Source of the DNA: a bacterium
Lineage (GTDB): Bacteria; UBA6262
Assembly (NCBI GenBank): GCA_028716025.1
Contig: JAQUQP010000111.1
Span: 1-6,472, forward strand
Length of the DNA: 6,472 nucleotides
Direction of reading: 5' to 3'
A model generated the notes under the pieces. That model saw nothing but the letters and a program-made list of their open reading frames with translations. It made no database searches and was not told where the DNA came from. This document shows positions 1 through 5,655 of this stretch, in pieces. The position numbers were made by a program, and so were the translations under genes. How positions within the stretch are numbered: position 1 is the stretch's first letter; each line of letters starts with the position of its first letter.

Positions 1-139
1 TATTTTGTTTGCCGGTATCAGGGAGAGAATTGCCTTAGCGCCTGTGCCTAAGGCTTTGCAAGGTTATCCGATCGCTTTTTTCACTGCCAGTCTTATGTCC
101 CTGGCGTTTCTTGGTTTTAAAGGACTATTTGGCTTATAA
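1..139 (+). CDS. rnfA: RnfA, membrane subunit of the Rnf electron transport complex (3' end only)
   Basis: This is the last 45 codons of an open frame that enters from the left edge; the first full codon is at base 2 and the stop is TAA at 137-139. The translation contains [20 protein letters not shown] followed by a hydrophobic [20 protein letters not shown] end. This matches the C-terminus of RnfA/RsxA and the related NqrE, where an IRER(I/L)ALA loop precedes the last membrane helix with its LMSLAF motif. RnfA is a six-helix inner-membrane subunit that, together with RnfE, forms the core of the ferredoxin:NAD oxidoreductase. The gene is followed after 14 bases by rnfB, the usual order at the end of rnfCDGEAB operons. 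Only the tail is visible, so length and integrity cannot be judged. Confidence 0.93.
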   Translation, partial: ILFAGIRERIALAPVPKALQGYPIAFFTASLMSLAFLGFKGLFGL

Positions 140-153
140 GGAAGGTTTTAAAA

Positions 154-951
154 ATGGTTTTTGCTTTACTAATACTTGGTGGTTTGGGATTGGTACTTGG
201 CATCGGCCTGGCTTTTGCCGGCCAGAAGTTTGTGGTACACATGGATCCCAAACAGGAAGAATTGCTGAAAGCATTACCGGGAGCTAATTGCGGTGCTTGT
301 GGTTTCCCCGGTTGCCTTGGTTATGCCGAGGCTCTGGCCCTGGGTAATGCCGAAGCAAATAAGTGCAGCGTCGGTGGGTTTAAGACCGCGCAGGCGATTG
401 GTCATATCCTGGGTGTTGAAGTGGAAGAAAAAGTTTCGGAAATGGCGGCGGTCTTTTGCCGCGGCGACCGGGAAAATTGTGCTGACAAATATATTTATGA
501 CGGGATCTCTGATTGCCGGGCAGCTATATCCTTATCCGGCGGACATAAAGGATGTATCTACGGTTGTATCGGTCTTGGTTCATGCGTCAAGGTTTGTCCC
601 TTTGACGCGATCGAATGGACCCCAGGTAATCCGCCGAGGATCAATCCAGCCAAATGCACCGGCTGCGGCCTTTGTTTTAAAACCTGCCCGAAAAATGTGA
701 TCGGACTGATGTCCCGCGAGCATGCCGTGTGCGTGGCTTGTAAAAATCTGGATAAAGGCAAGGAAGTAAGAAATATCTGTAAAGTAGGTTGCATTGCCTG
801 TGGCGCTTGTGTTAAAATATGCCCAGTTAATGCTATTACTCTAAGAGACAACCTCGCGGTAATTGATTACTCCAAATGTACCGGCTGCGGTAAATGCGTA
901 GAGAAATGTCCTACCAAGACTATCATTTTTATAAAAGCCACCGGAAAATAA
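154..951 (+). CDS. rnfB: RnfB, iron-sulfur subunit of the Rnf ferredoxin:NAD oxidoreductase
   Basis: RnfB accepts electrons from ferredoxin and feeds the ion-pumping Rnf complex at the cytoplasmic membrane. The 265-residue product starts with one membrane helix (about residues 2-22). A 4Fe-4S (Fe4S4/ASKHA-type) domain follows with Cys46, Cys49, Cys54 and Cys71 in the GANCGACGFPGC context typical of RnfB. Then come four ferredoxin-type motifs: Cys134/138/144/148, 168/171/174/178, 213/216/219/223 and 242/245/248/252. Further cysteines at 102, 109, 121, 193, 196 and 209 bring the total to 26, enough for about six clusters. This is the long, multi-cluster RnfB known from clostridia and Thermotoga; the proteobacterial form of about 190 residues has fewer clusters. 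A strong AAGGAAGG at 139-146 precedes the ATG by 7 bases. It lies 14 bases behind rnfA and is evidently the last rnf gene here, as yicC follows. Confidence 0.97.
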   Translation: MVFALLILGGLGLVLGIGLAFAGQKFVVHMDPKQEELLKALPGANCGACGFPGCLGYAEALALGNAEANKCSVGGFKTAQAIGHILGVEVEEKVSEMAAVFCRGDRENCADKYIYDGISDCRAAISLSGGHKGCIYGCIGLGSCVKVCPFDAIEWTPGNPPRINPAKCTGCGLCFKTCPKNVIGLMSREHAVCVACKNLDKGKEVRNICKVGCIACGACVKICPVNAITLRDNLAVIDYSKCTGCGKCVEKCPTKTIIFIKATGK

Positions 952-957
952 CTAAAT

Positions 958-962
958 AAAGG
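958..962 (+). promoter_or_regulatory. Ribosome binding site that fixes the yicC start
   Basis: AAAGG sits 7 bases before the ATG at 970. An in-frame TTG at 964 would extend the protein by two residues (Met-Cys) but would leave only one base between it and this site. The ATG at 970 is therefore preferred, and it gives the family-typical M-x-SMTGYGR beginning. Confidence 0.7.
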
Positions 963-969
963 TTTGTGT

Positions 970-1839
970 ATGGAAAGCATGACAGGTTATGGAAGAGGAG
1001 AAGAAGGCGGCATCAGGGCCGAGATCCGTTGTACCAATCACCGGTACTGCGAAATCGGCTTAAAAATGCCTACCTTGCTTTTGCCGCTGGAAGATGAAGT
1101 ACGCAAGATCATCCAGGAAAAATTGAAACGCGGACACATTGACGTTAATATCACTCTGGAATCAAAAACCACACTTAAAAAGATCCTGTTCAAGGTCAAT
1201 AAGGACTTGGCCCAGGCATATACTTCGGTGCTCATTAAAATGGCCAAAGATCTGGATATGCCGGCTAATATCAGCTTAGAATTCCTTTTAAGTAAGGTTC
1301 CTGATATTATCCAGGTGGAAGAAACTCCGGTTAACCTGATGAAGGTTGTCCCGGACCTGAAAAAAGCTATTTTCCAAAGTGTCAACAACGTAAAAATGAT
1401 CCGTCACCGGGAAGGGAAAGCTATTGAGAACGATTTTATTGATCGGTTGGATTTGATCGGCACTGTCGTGGCAGAAATAGAGCAGATGGCTCCTCAGGTT
1501 ATAGAAAAATACCGAAAGAGTTTTGAGGACCGGATCAAGGGATTACTTAAAGGGCAAGCCATTGACAATAATCAATTGATGCATGAAGTGGCTTTTTACG
1601 CGGAAAAAGTGGATATTACCGAAGAGATCGTGCGCTTGCATAGCCATATCAAACAATTCGGCCAAATAATAAAAAAGCTGGTCCCCGTGGGCCGCGAACT
1701 CGATTTTACCTTGCAGGAAATGAATCGCGAGATCAATACGATCGGGTCCAAAGCCGATGAGATCGTTATCAGCCAAAAAGTTATCCAGGTCAAGGGTGAA
1801 CTCGAAAAATTAAGGGAACAAGTACAAAATATAGTTTAG
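970..1839 (+). CDS. yicC: YicC/YloC family endoribonuclease
   Basis: This 289-residue protein has the full-length hallmarks of the YicC/YloC family, whose E. coli member is reported to be an endoribonuclease acting on small RNA. The start is MESMTGYGRG (SMTG(Y/F)GR is the family signature). RGHID lies at residues 54-58 and HREGKAIENDF at about 146-156. The DUF1732-type C-terminal domain carries FYAEKVDITEEIVRLHSHI (209-227), GRELDFTLQEMNREINTIGS (241-260) and an EKLREQVQNI terminus. Length is normal for the family (about 290). The C-terminal block is the most strongly conserved and is intact. In many bacteria yicC is followed by remA, gmk and rpoZ; here cutA follows after 27 bases. It may be co-transcribed with rnfB, since only 18 bases separate them. 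The RNA target in this organism is unknown. Confidence 0.95.
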   Translation: MESMTGYGRGEEGGIRAEIRCTNHRYCEIGLKMPTLLLPLEDEVRKIIQEKLKRGHIDVNITLESKTTLKKILFKVNKDLAQAYTSVLIKMAKDLDMPANISLEFLLSKVPDIIQVEETPVNLMKVVPDLKKAIFQSVNNVKMIRHREGKAIENDFIDRLDLIGTVVAEIEQMAPQVIEKYRKSFEDRIKGLLKGQAIDNNQLMHEVAFYAEKVDITEEIVRLHSHIKQFGQIIKKLVPVGRELDFTLQEMNREINTIGSKADEIVISQKVIQVKGELEKLREQVQNIV

Positions 1840-1866
1840 TATTAGAGGGTCAAAAGGAAGGGTAGG

Positions 1867-2202
1867 ATGAAAAAAGCCGGCAAGTATATTATGGTATTTG
1901 TAACTTGCGCCCATTATAATGAGGCTAATGAAATAGCCCACGCGCTGGTTAAGGATAAATTAGTTGCCTGCATCAATATTTTGCTGCATTCTGAATCGCT
2001 TTACTGGTGGCAGAAAAAAATAGACCGGGCCAGCGAGATCGTCATTATTGCCAAAACTACAGCCGCCAAAATGCAGGAATTGATCGTTAAAGTTAAAAAA
2101 CTTCATAGCTATAAAGTCCCGGAGATAATAGCCTTGCCAATTATTGACGGTAGCACCGAGTATCTTAACTGGATCGATGATTCGGTTAAAGAAAAGGAGT
2201 AG
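1867..2202 (+). CDS. cutA: CutA1-like divalent cation tolerance protein
   Basis: CutA1 proteins are small, very stable trimers linked by genetics to copper and divalent metal tolerance, although their molecular role is unsettled. The 111-residue product has the family's pattern: a beta strand with VFVTC (10-14), EIAHALVKDKLVACINI (22-38), SLYWWQKKI (44-52), EIVIIAKT (57-64), LHSYKVPEIIALPI (79-92) and EYLNWI (98-103). The length is standard. The ATG is preceded by AGGAAGGG (1855-1862), 4 bases upstream. A second in-frame ATG (codon 9) begins MVFVTC and could also serve, but the first has the better ribosome binding site. The gene ends with its TAG directly attached to the ribosome binding site of the porin gene, so the two are probably co-transcribed and may be translationally coupled. 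Confidence 0.95.
   Translation: MKKAGKYIMVFVTCAHYNEANEIAHALVKDKLVACINILLHSESLYWWQKKIDRASEIVIIAKTTAAKMQELIVKVKKLHSYKVPEIIALPIIDGSTEYLNWIDDSVKEKE
2194..2199 (+). promoter_or_regulatory. Ribosome binding site of the porin gene, inside the cutA end
   Basis: AAGGAG encodes the last two cutA codons' worth of sequence and is immediately followed by the cutA stop TAG (2200-2202). It is 9 bases before the porin ATG. Ribosomes ending on cutA would pass over this site, which suggests translational coupling (inferred). Confidence 0.7.
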
Positions 2203-2208
2203 CTTATC

Positions 2209-3297
2209 ATGAGACTGTTAAGGATTTTATTGTTGGCTATAGTAATGCTGGTAGTTGGTACTGTTGTTTGGGCTGATGTGCCGATAGTAGCCAGTAATAC
2301 CGCCAAAATCGGAGGTTACACCAGGCTTCGCTATTTGATCTTGCCTGCTGAAGCTGATACCTTCAGGTTTGATGAGCTTTCTCTGACTATTAGAAATGAT
2401 TTTAATGAACAGATCTTTGGTATGGTTGGCGCCCTGATCTATGGCGGCAATGTTTTTTATCTCGAACATGCTTTTTTAGGCATCAAGGGATTGCCCTTGA
2501 ACGGGATGTTATACATCGGACAGACCCGTAATTATGCTTTCGGCCTGACCCCTACTGGCGGCAATCGTAAGACCAGTAATTATGGTATCGTAGCGGATAT
2601 GTTCACTCATGACCGCATCCTTGGCGTGCAATATATTGGCAAGGCCAATATGCTTGATTTTTCAGCAGCAGTTTATAATGGTTATGCGATCGGGAACAGG
2701 GCCGCGGGAGAAGGTATGAACAAAGTTAATTTCCTGGCAGACCGCGATTCTACTCTCGGTGCTTTCCAGGGACGGGATGCCAGTGACAATAAAGAGGTAG
2801 CTGCCCGCTTTGGCGTATCTAATATCGATGGTTTTAGCGGCGGGATTAGCGGTTCAGTCGGTCGGTTAAGCGCTGCTGACCTAACCTTCATTAAAACGAA
2901 TGTTAATACCGATTACACTTCAAAGACAAAGAATCGTTTTGGTGTGGACGCGAAATATAATGTCGGGGCACTTTTACTGCAAGGGGAATTCTACCAGGGT
3001 AAAACCAGCGAACTCAGTCATAATGCTTGGCAAGCTTTGGCGCTTTATAAGATCCCTTGCCGTGCAGAGAAGACCGTTGATGTATATGCCCGCTATGGCA
3101 TGGTCACTCCTGATATTGATGCTACGGCTTCCAGTTATACCTGGGATCTAAAACAGACCGTGGCCGGGTTCATCTACTATTTTACCAAGAGTATTTGGCT
3201 GCAGACAGAGTTGGAGTTTAATGATGAAAACCCGATGGCCGGTATAGAAAAGATCGATAATGATGTTTACTTTACGGAGTTGTTTGTAGGTTTCTAA
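2209..3297 (+). CDS. Porin-like outer-membrane beta-barrel protein
   Basis: The 362-residue product starts with a clear Sec signal peptide: basic MRLLR, a hydrophobic core LLLAIVMLVVGTVV, and a likely cut after VWA (residue 22). The rest alternates polar and hydrophobic residues in short stretches with Gly and aromatic residues, as in beta barrels, and ends in Phe (ELFVGF), the usual BAM recognition signal. The arrangement resembles the phosphate-selective porin O/P-like group: an early GGYTRLRY strand; FYLEHAFLGIKGLPLNGMLYIGQTRN (a strand pair followed by a loop); AWQALALYKI; VDVYARYGMVTPD; and FIYYFTKSIWLQTELEFNDE near the end. It probably allows passage of small solutes across the outer membrane; substrate cannot be deduced. 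One Cys (284) is present. The gene shows the host has an outer membrane. No terminator-like hairpin with a T run follows it; the structured repeat begins 14 bases after the stop. Confidence 0.8.
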   Translation: MRLLRILLLAIVMLVVGTVVWADVPIVASNTAKIGGYTRLRYLILPAEADTFRFDELSLTIRNDFNEQIFGMVGALIYGGNVFYLEHAFLGIKGLPLNGMLYIGQTRNYAFGLTPTGGNRKTSNYGIVADMFTHDRILGVQYIGKANMLDFSAAVYNGYAIGNRAAGEGMNKVNFLADRDSTLGAFQGRDASDNKEVAARFGVSNIDGFSGGISGSVGRLSAADLTFIKTNVNTDYTSKTKNRFGVDAKYNVGALLLQGEFYQGKTSELSHNAWQALALYKIPCRAEKTVDVYARYGMVTPDIDATASSYTWDLKQTVAGFIYYFTKSIWLQTELEFNDENPMAGIEKIDNDVYFTELFVGF

Positions 3298-3311
3298 TGC
3301 CAGGACAATCC

Positions 3312-3335
3312 AGTGCCCTGAATCCGATATCTCTT
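3312..3335 (+). repeat. Left terminal inverted repeat of the 269-bp element
   Basis: This pairs with the reverse complement of 3557-3580 at 22 of 24 positions; the two mismatches are at positions 5 and 11 of the repeat. It starts 15 bases after the porin stop codon. Bases 3314-3320 (TGCCCTG) can also pair locally with 3301-3307 (CAGGACA), giving a competing small hairpin. Confidence 0.8.
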
Positions 3336-3342
3336 TATATTT

Positions 3343-3441
3343 GCTGAAGGGATTTTGGCCAGAGGCAAGGCGCAAGGAGTGCGGCGTGCCTTTAGGCACG
3401 TAAGCGACGAGCAACACAGTATCTGGGCAAAAGACCTCAGC
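3343..3441. repeat. Left hairpin arm of the element
   Basis: GCTGA (3343-3347) pairs with TCAGC (3437-3441), TTTTG (3353-3357) with CAAAA (3428-3432), and CCAGA (3359-3363) with TCTGG (3422-3426), with small internal mismatches. At its tip is a perfect 6-bp stem, CGTGCC (3385-3390) with GGCACG (3395-3400), closed by a TTTA loop. Confidence 0.65.
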
Positions 3442-3448
3442 CCTTCGG

Positions 3449-3549
3449 GAAAGTCATCTTTGGCCGACTTCTGTGTCACTCCTCCTCGACGTATCGCAGA
3501 GGATACGACTTCGTCGTCGTTCCTGGAATTCGACTCAAATATGACTTTC
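3449..3549. repeat. Right hairpin arm of the element
   Basis: GAAAGTCAT (3449-3457) is the perfect reverse complement of ATGACTTTC (3541-3549), and TTTG (3459-3462) pairs with CAAA (3536-3539) after one mismatch. Nearer the tip, CGTATC (3490-3495) pairs with GATACG (3502-3507) around a 6-base loop. The arm design parallels that of the left arm. Confidence 0.65.
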
Positions 3550-3556
3550 AAATGTT

Positions 3557-3580
3557 AAGAGATATCGGACTCAGGACACT
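3557..3580 (-). repeat. Right terminal inverted repeat of the element
   Basis: This is the partner of 3312-3335. It ends in ACACT directly before the ATG of amrS, so no base separates the element from the gene. Confidence 0.8.
3573..3576 (+). promoter_or_regulatory. Weak ribosome binding site of amrS inside the right inverted repeat
   Basis: AGGA lies 4 bases before the ATG at 3581 and is the only Shine-Dalgarno-like sequence available. It is part of the inverted repeat, so if the outer stem forms in the mRNA the site would be paired and translation could be reduced (inferred). The start itself is supported by the MKEALYYK beginning, which is typical of the family. Confidence 0.4.
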
Positions 3581-4582
3581 ATGAAGGAAGCGCTTTATTA
3601 TAAGATTATCAATACAAATAAGAAAGTGGCACAGTGTGAACTGTGCCCTTTTTTATGCGTAATGGAGCCAGGGCAGACAGGTAATTGCGGTATCCGCCAG
3701 AACCTGGATGGCAAGATATATGCTTTAGTCTATGGATTATTTGCTTCGGTTAATCTTGATCCGATTGAAAAGAAGCCTTTATATCATTTTTATCCCGGCA
3801 GTGACATTTTTTCTGTCGGGACCGCCGGCTGCAATTTCCATTGCCAGTTCTGCCAGAATTGGGAGATTTCCCAGAAGAAACCGTCAGAATTGCCGCTACG
3901 GGAGATATCCAGCGATGATATTGTGCGCATGGCCAAAGAATATGGTAGTATCGGTATAGCCTATACCTATAATGAACCGCTGGTTAATTATGAATTTGTT
4001 CTGGAATGCGCGGAAAAGGCGCAAAAATACGGATTAAAGAATGTTCTCGTGACTAACGGGTATGTCCAGGAAAGCCCTCTGCTCAAGTTGTTGCCGTTCA
4101 TTGATGCTCTTAATATTGATGTGAAATCTTTCCGAGATGACTTCTACAAAAAAATATGCGGCGGCCGCCTGGCTCCGGTATTACGTACCGTGGAAACCTG
4201 TGCCCGCAAGAAGATCCATATCGAATTGACCACTCTGATCATCCCACATCTCAATGATTCCACGGAAGAACTGGAGGACCTGACCGACTGGGTGTACGCG
4301 CTCGGAGAAGAAACGCCGTTACATTTTTCCCGCTATTTACCCTGTTATAAGATGACTGCTGAGCCTACTCCGCTGGCAACATTGCATAAAGCCCGGGATA
4401 TTGCTGTTAAGAAATTGAAATATGTTTATATCGGCAATGTATTTGAAGAGAGGGAAACAAAAACTTATTGCCCCCATTGCCAGGAACTAATGATCATCAG
4501 ACAAGGGTATCGGACAGCGGTCAGGGCGGTGAAGAACAGTCACTGCACAAAATGCGGGAATAAGGTCAATGTCATTCAATAA
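3581..4582 (+). CDS. amrS: AmmeMemoRadiSam-type radical SAM enzyme (AmrS)
   Basis: The 333-residue product is a radical SAM protein of the PflA-related branch called AmrS, often encoded with AMMECR1 and Memo proteins; its reaction is not firmly known. The radical SAM cluster motif is CxxxCxxC at Cys84, Cys88 and Cys91 in TAGCNFHCQFCQNW. The N-terminal block has four cysteines (19, 22, 26, 36) in CELCPFLCVMEPGQTGNCGI, characteristic of this group, followed by LDPIEKKPLYHFYPGS (59-74). YTYNEPL (128-134), LVTNGY (156-161) and LNIDVKSF (177-184) are usual barrel motifs. The C-terminus has CPHC (297-300) and CTKC (322-325), a likely zinc or iron-sulfur binding ribbon. The length is normal. The start is preferred because family members begin MKEA. 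Older annotation would call it pyruvate formate-lyase activating enzyme, but no glycyl radical enzyme is nearby. No AMMECR1 or Memo gene is in the window. apbE follows after 13 bases. Confidence 0.92.
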   Translation: MKEALYYKIINTNKKVAQCELCPFLCVMEPGQTGNCGIRQNLDGKIYALVYGLFASVNLDPIEKKPLYHFYPGSDIFSVGTAGCNFHCQFCQNWEISQKKPSELPLREISSDDIVRMAKEYGSIGIAYTYNEPLVNYEFVLECAEKAQKYGLKNVLVTNGYVQESPLLKLLPFIDALNIDVKSFRDDFYKKICGGRLAPVLRTVETCARKKIHIELTTLIIPHLNDSTEELEDLTDWVYALGEETPLHFSRYLPCYKMTAEPTPLATLHKARDIAVKKLKYVYIGNVFEERETKTYCPHCQELMIIRQGYRTAVRAVKNSHCTKCGNKVNVIQ

Positions 4583-4586
4583 AAGA

Positions 4587-4611
4587 AAATTCTAAATGCT
4601 AAATTCTAAAT
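4587..4611 (+). repeat. Tandem 11-mer overlapping the apbE start codon
   Basis: AAATTCTAAAT occurs at 4587-4597 and again at 4601-4611, a period of 14 bases, and a further degenerate unit (ATTACAAATT) follows. The apbE ATG (4596-4598) lies across the end of the first copy, and the second copy encodes the first residues of its signal peptide. No good Shine-Dalgarno sequence is present. Confidence 0.7.
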
Positions 4612-5579
4612 TACAAATTATTGTTTTGCTACTTATATTTTTACTTGCGGGGTGCGCGAAACAACCGGTGGAAGTTTATGATGCCCGGGTAATGCTGGGA
4701 ACGGTGGTCGAGATCAAGATCATTGACGCCGATCCCCAAAAGGCCAGGCAAGCTCTCAATGCTGCTTTCAACGAGATCAGCCGCATAGAAAAATTAATGT
4801 CCCATTTCGATCCGCATAGTGCTTTGTCCCAGTTGAATAAGTTGGGCTATTCTGAAAACAGGGAGCTTAATGACCTGATTCTGGAGGCTATTGAGTTCAG
4901 TAAGATCTCCGACGGCGGATTTGATATAACAGTAGGACCGCTTATGAATTTATGGGATTTCAAAGCCCCGGTCCCGCGAGTACCAGCGGTGCGGCAGATC
5001 AAACAGTCCTTGGCTGAAGTAGGTTATAAAAAAATAATTTTTGATTCCAATAAAAATAGAATTATGATAAAAAGAGGCATTGACATTGATCTGGGCGGCA
5101 TTGCCAAAGGGTATGCGACAGATCAAGCCATTGCCATTTTACAAAAAGAAGGTATCCGTACTGCCTTGGTTAACTCTGGCGGTGATATCCGGGCTATCGG
5201 TGATAAAGAATGGCAAATCGGCCTGAAGAATCCGCGTGACCAGGGCATTTTGGCGGCGATCAGGATCAAGAACAAATCCGTGGTCACCAGTGGTGATTAT
5301 GAGCGGTATTTCATAAAAGAAGGGAAACGATATCACCATATAATAAATCCAGGAACCGGTTACCCGGCTGACCAGTGCCAAAGTGTTACCATTATAGCCC
5401 CGACTGCCACTGCGGCAGTAGCATTAGCCAAAGGAGTTTTTGTGGCTGGACCGGTACAAGGAATGGAAATTGCCTCTTCACAAGCGCAGACAGAAACAAT
5501 TATTATCGATAACCAGGGTCGGCTCTATGTGTCTGCAGGATTGATCAAAAAAGGTAATACATATCATATGAAGCCCTAG
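4596..5579 (+). CDS. apbE: ApbE-family FAD:protein FMN transferase, lipoprotein
   Basis: ApbE proteins transfer FMN from FAD to a threonine of target proteins such as RnfD, RnfG and NqrB/C, on the outer side of the cytoplasmic membrane. The 327-residue product has a lipoprotein signal (MLNSKLQ, then IIVLLLIFLLAGC) with the lipidated Cys at 20. Family motifs are MLGTVVEI (33-40), MSHFDPHSALSQLN (68-81), GGFDITVGPLMNLW (107-120), DIDLGGIAKGYATD (163-176), VNSGGD (192-197), SGDYERYF (232-239) and HHIINPGTGYP (247-257). In the last metal-binding segment, PTATAAVALAKGVFVAGP (269-286), the usual aspartate is replaced by Val275, and the threonine found in many members is Lys279 (Lys is also common there). 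This could weaken activity. It follows amrS closely and is most likely co-transcribed. The nearby rnf genes supply a plausible substrate, since RnfD and RnfG are classical ApbE targets. Confidence 0.93.
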   Translation: MLNSKLQIIVLLLIFLLAGCAKQPVEVYDARVMLGTVVEIKIIDADPQKARQALNAAFNEISRIEKLMSHFDPHSALSQLNKLGYSENRELNDLILEAIEFSKISDGGFDITVGPLMNLWDFKAPVPRVPAVRQIKQSLAEVGYKKIIFDSNKNRIMIKRGIDIDLGGIAKGYATDQAIAILQKEGIRTALVNSGGDIRAIGDKEWQIGLKNPRDQGILAAIRIKNKSVVTSGDYERYFIKEGKRYHHIINPGTGYPADQCQSVTIIAPTATAAVALAKGVFVAGPVQGMEIASSQAQTETIIIDNQGRLYVSAGLIKKGNTYHMKP

Positions 5580-5582
5580 TTC

Positions 5583-5606
5583 TAATCTGTGTAATCTCTT
5601 GTAATC
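5583..5606 (+). repeat. TAATC(T) short repeats upstream of the cupin gene
   Basis: TAATC occurs at 5583, 5592 and 5602, spaced 9-10 bases, and again at 5633. The 15 bases at 5583-5597 (TAATCTGTGTAATCT) recur with one change at 6091-6105, on the other side of the cupin gene. They look like a dispersed intergenic repeat. Confidence 0.55.
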
Positions 5607-5610
5607 CCTT

Positions 5611-5626
5611 TGCCTGCTGGCAGGCA
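5611..5626. repeat. Perfect small palindrome TGCCTG-CTGG-CAGGCA
   Basis: A 6-bp perfect stem with a 4-base loop lies 32 bases after the apbE stop. No T run follows (the next bases are GGTGGGTAATC), so it is unlikely to be an ordinary rho-independent terminator. The sequence resembles CCTGCC-GGCAGG palindromes that are common as dispersed repeats. Confidence 0.5.
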
Positions 5627-5638
5627 GGTGGGTAATCA

Positions 5639-5655
5639 TTTTCACGGAGTGAAAA
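5639..5655 (+). promoter_or_regulatory. Hairpin holding the cupin ribosome binding site
   Basis: TTTTCAC (5639-5645) is the exact reverse complement of GTGAAAA (5649-5655), with the 3-base loop GGA. The Shine-Dalgarno sequence GGAG (5646-5649) is in or next to the loop, and the ATG starts at the base immediately after the stem. The stem is A/T-rich, so its stability in mRNA is modest. Confidence 0.45.

Larger units (their letters stand above)
3312..3580. repeat. 269-bp structured element with terminal inverted repeats (MITE-like candidate)
   Basis: The whole gap between the porin and amrS genes is taken up by one symmetrical element. Its ends, 3312-3335 and 3557-3580, are inverted repeats matching at 22 of 24 positions, beginning AGTG and containing CCGATATCTCTT. 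The similarity continues inward less perfectly for about 8 more bases. Inside are two long hairpin arms, 3343-3441 and 3449-3549, separated by the small CCCTTCGGG palindrome. The overall fold would be an outer stem with two arms, like a three-way junction. There is no transposase gene. A 67-codon frame inside (from TTG at 3355) is not credible as a gene. No target-site duplication is visible next to the ends, though CAGGACA occurs just outside the left end (3301-3307) and inside the right end (3572-3578). A MITE, a REP/BIME-like repeat or a structured RNA are all possible; only one copy is visible here. Confidence 0.72.

Noticed and set aside
558..851. A 97-codon minus-strand frame inside rnfB
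   Set aside because: It is the antisense of cysteine-rich ferredoxin motifs in a clear RnfB gene and has no independent support.
964..969. Alternative TTG start two codons upstream for yicC
   Set aside because: Only one base would separate it from the ribosome binding site, and the family start is M-x-SMTG, which begins at the ATG at 970.
3148..3551. Overlapping minus-strand open frames of 85 and 89 codons
   Set aside because: They cross the porin end and the inverted-repeat element, have no recognizable domain, and are consistent with chance openness opposite structured DNA.
3355..3558. A 67-codon + strand open frame from a TTG inside the 269-bp element
   Set aside because: It spans both hairpin arms, has no ribosome binding site, and its amino acid content follows the palindromes. 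It is best explained as non-coding.
3298..3590. Target-site duplication flanking the 269-bp element
   Set aside because: The bases just outside the two ends (GGACAATCC and ATGAAGGAA) do not match, so no duplication can be claimed.
5611..5640. Rho-independent terminator after apbE
   Set aside because: The palindrome is present, but the bases after it are GGTGGGTAATC and contain no T run.
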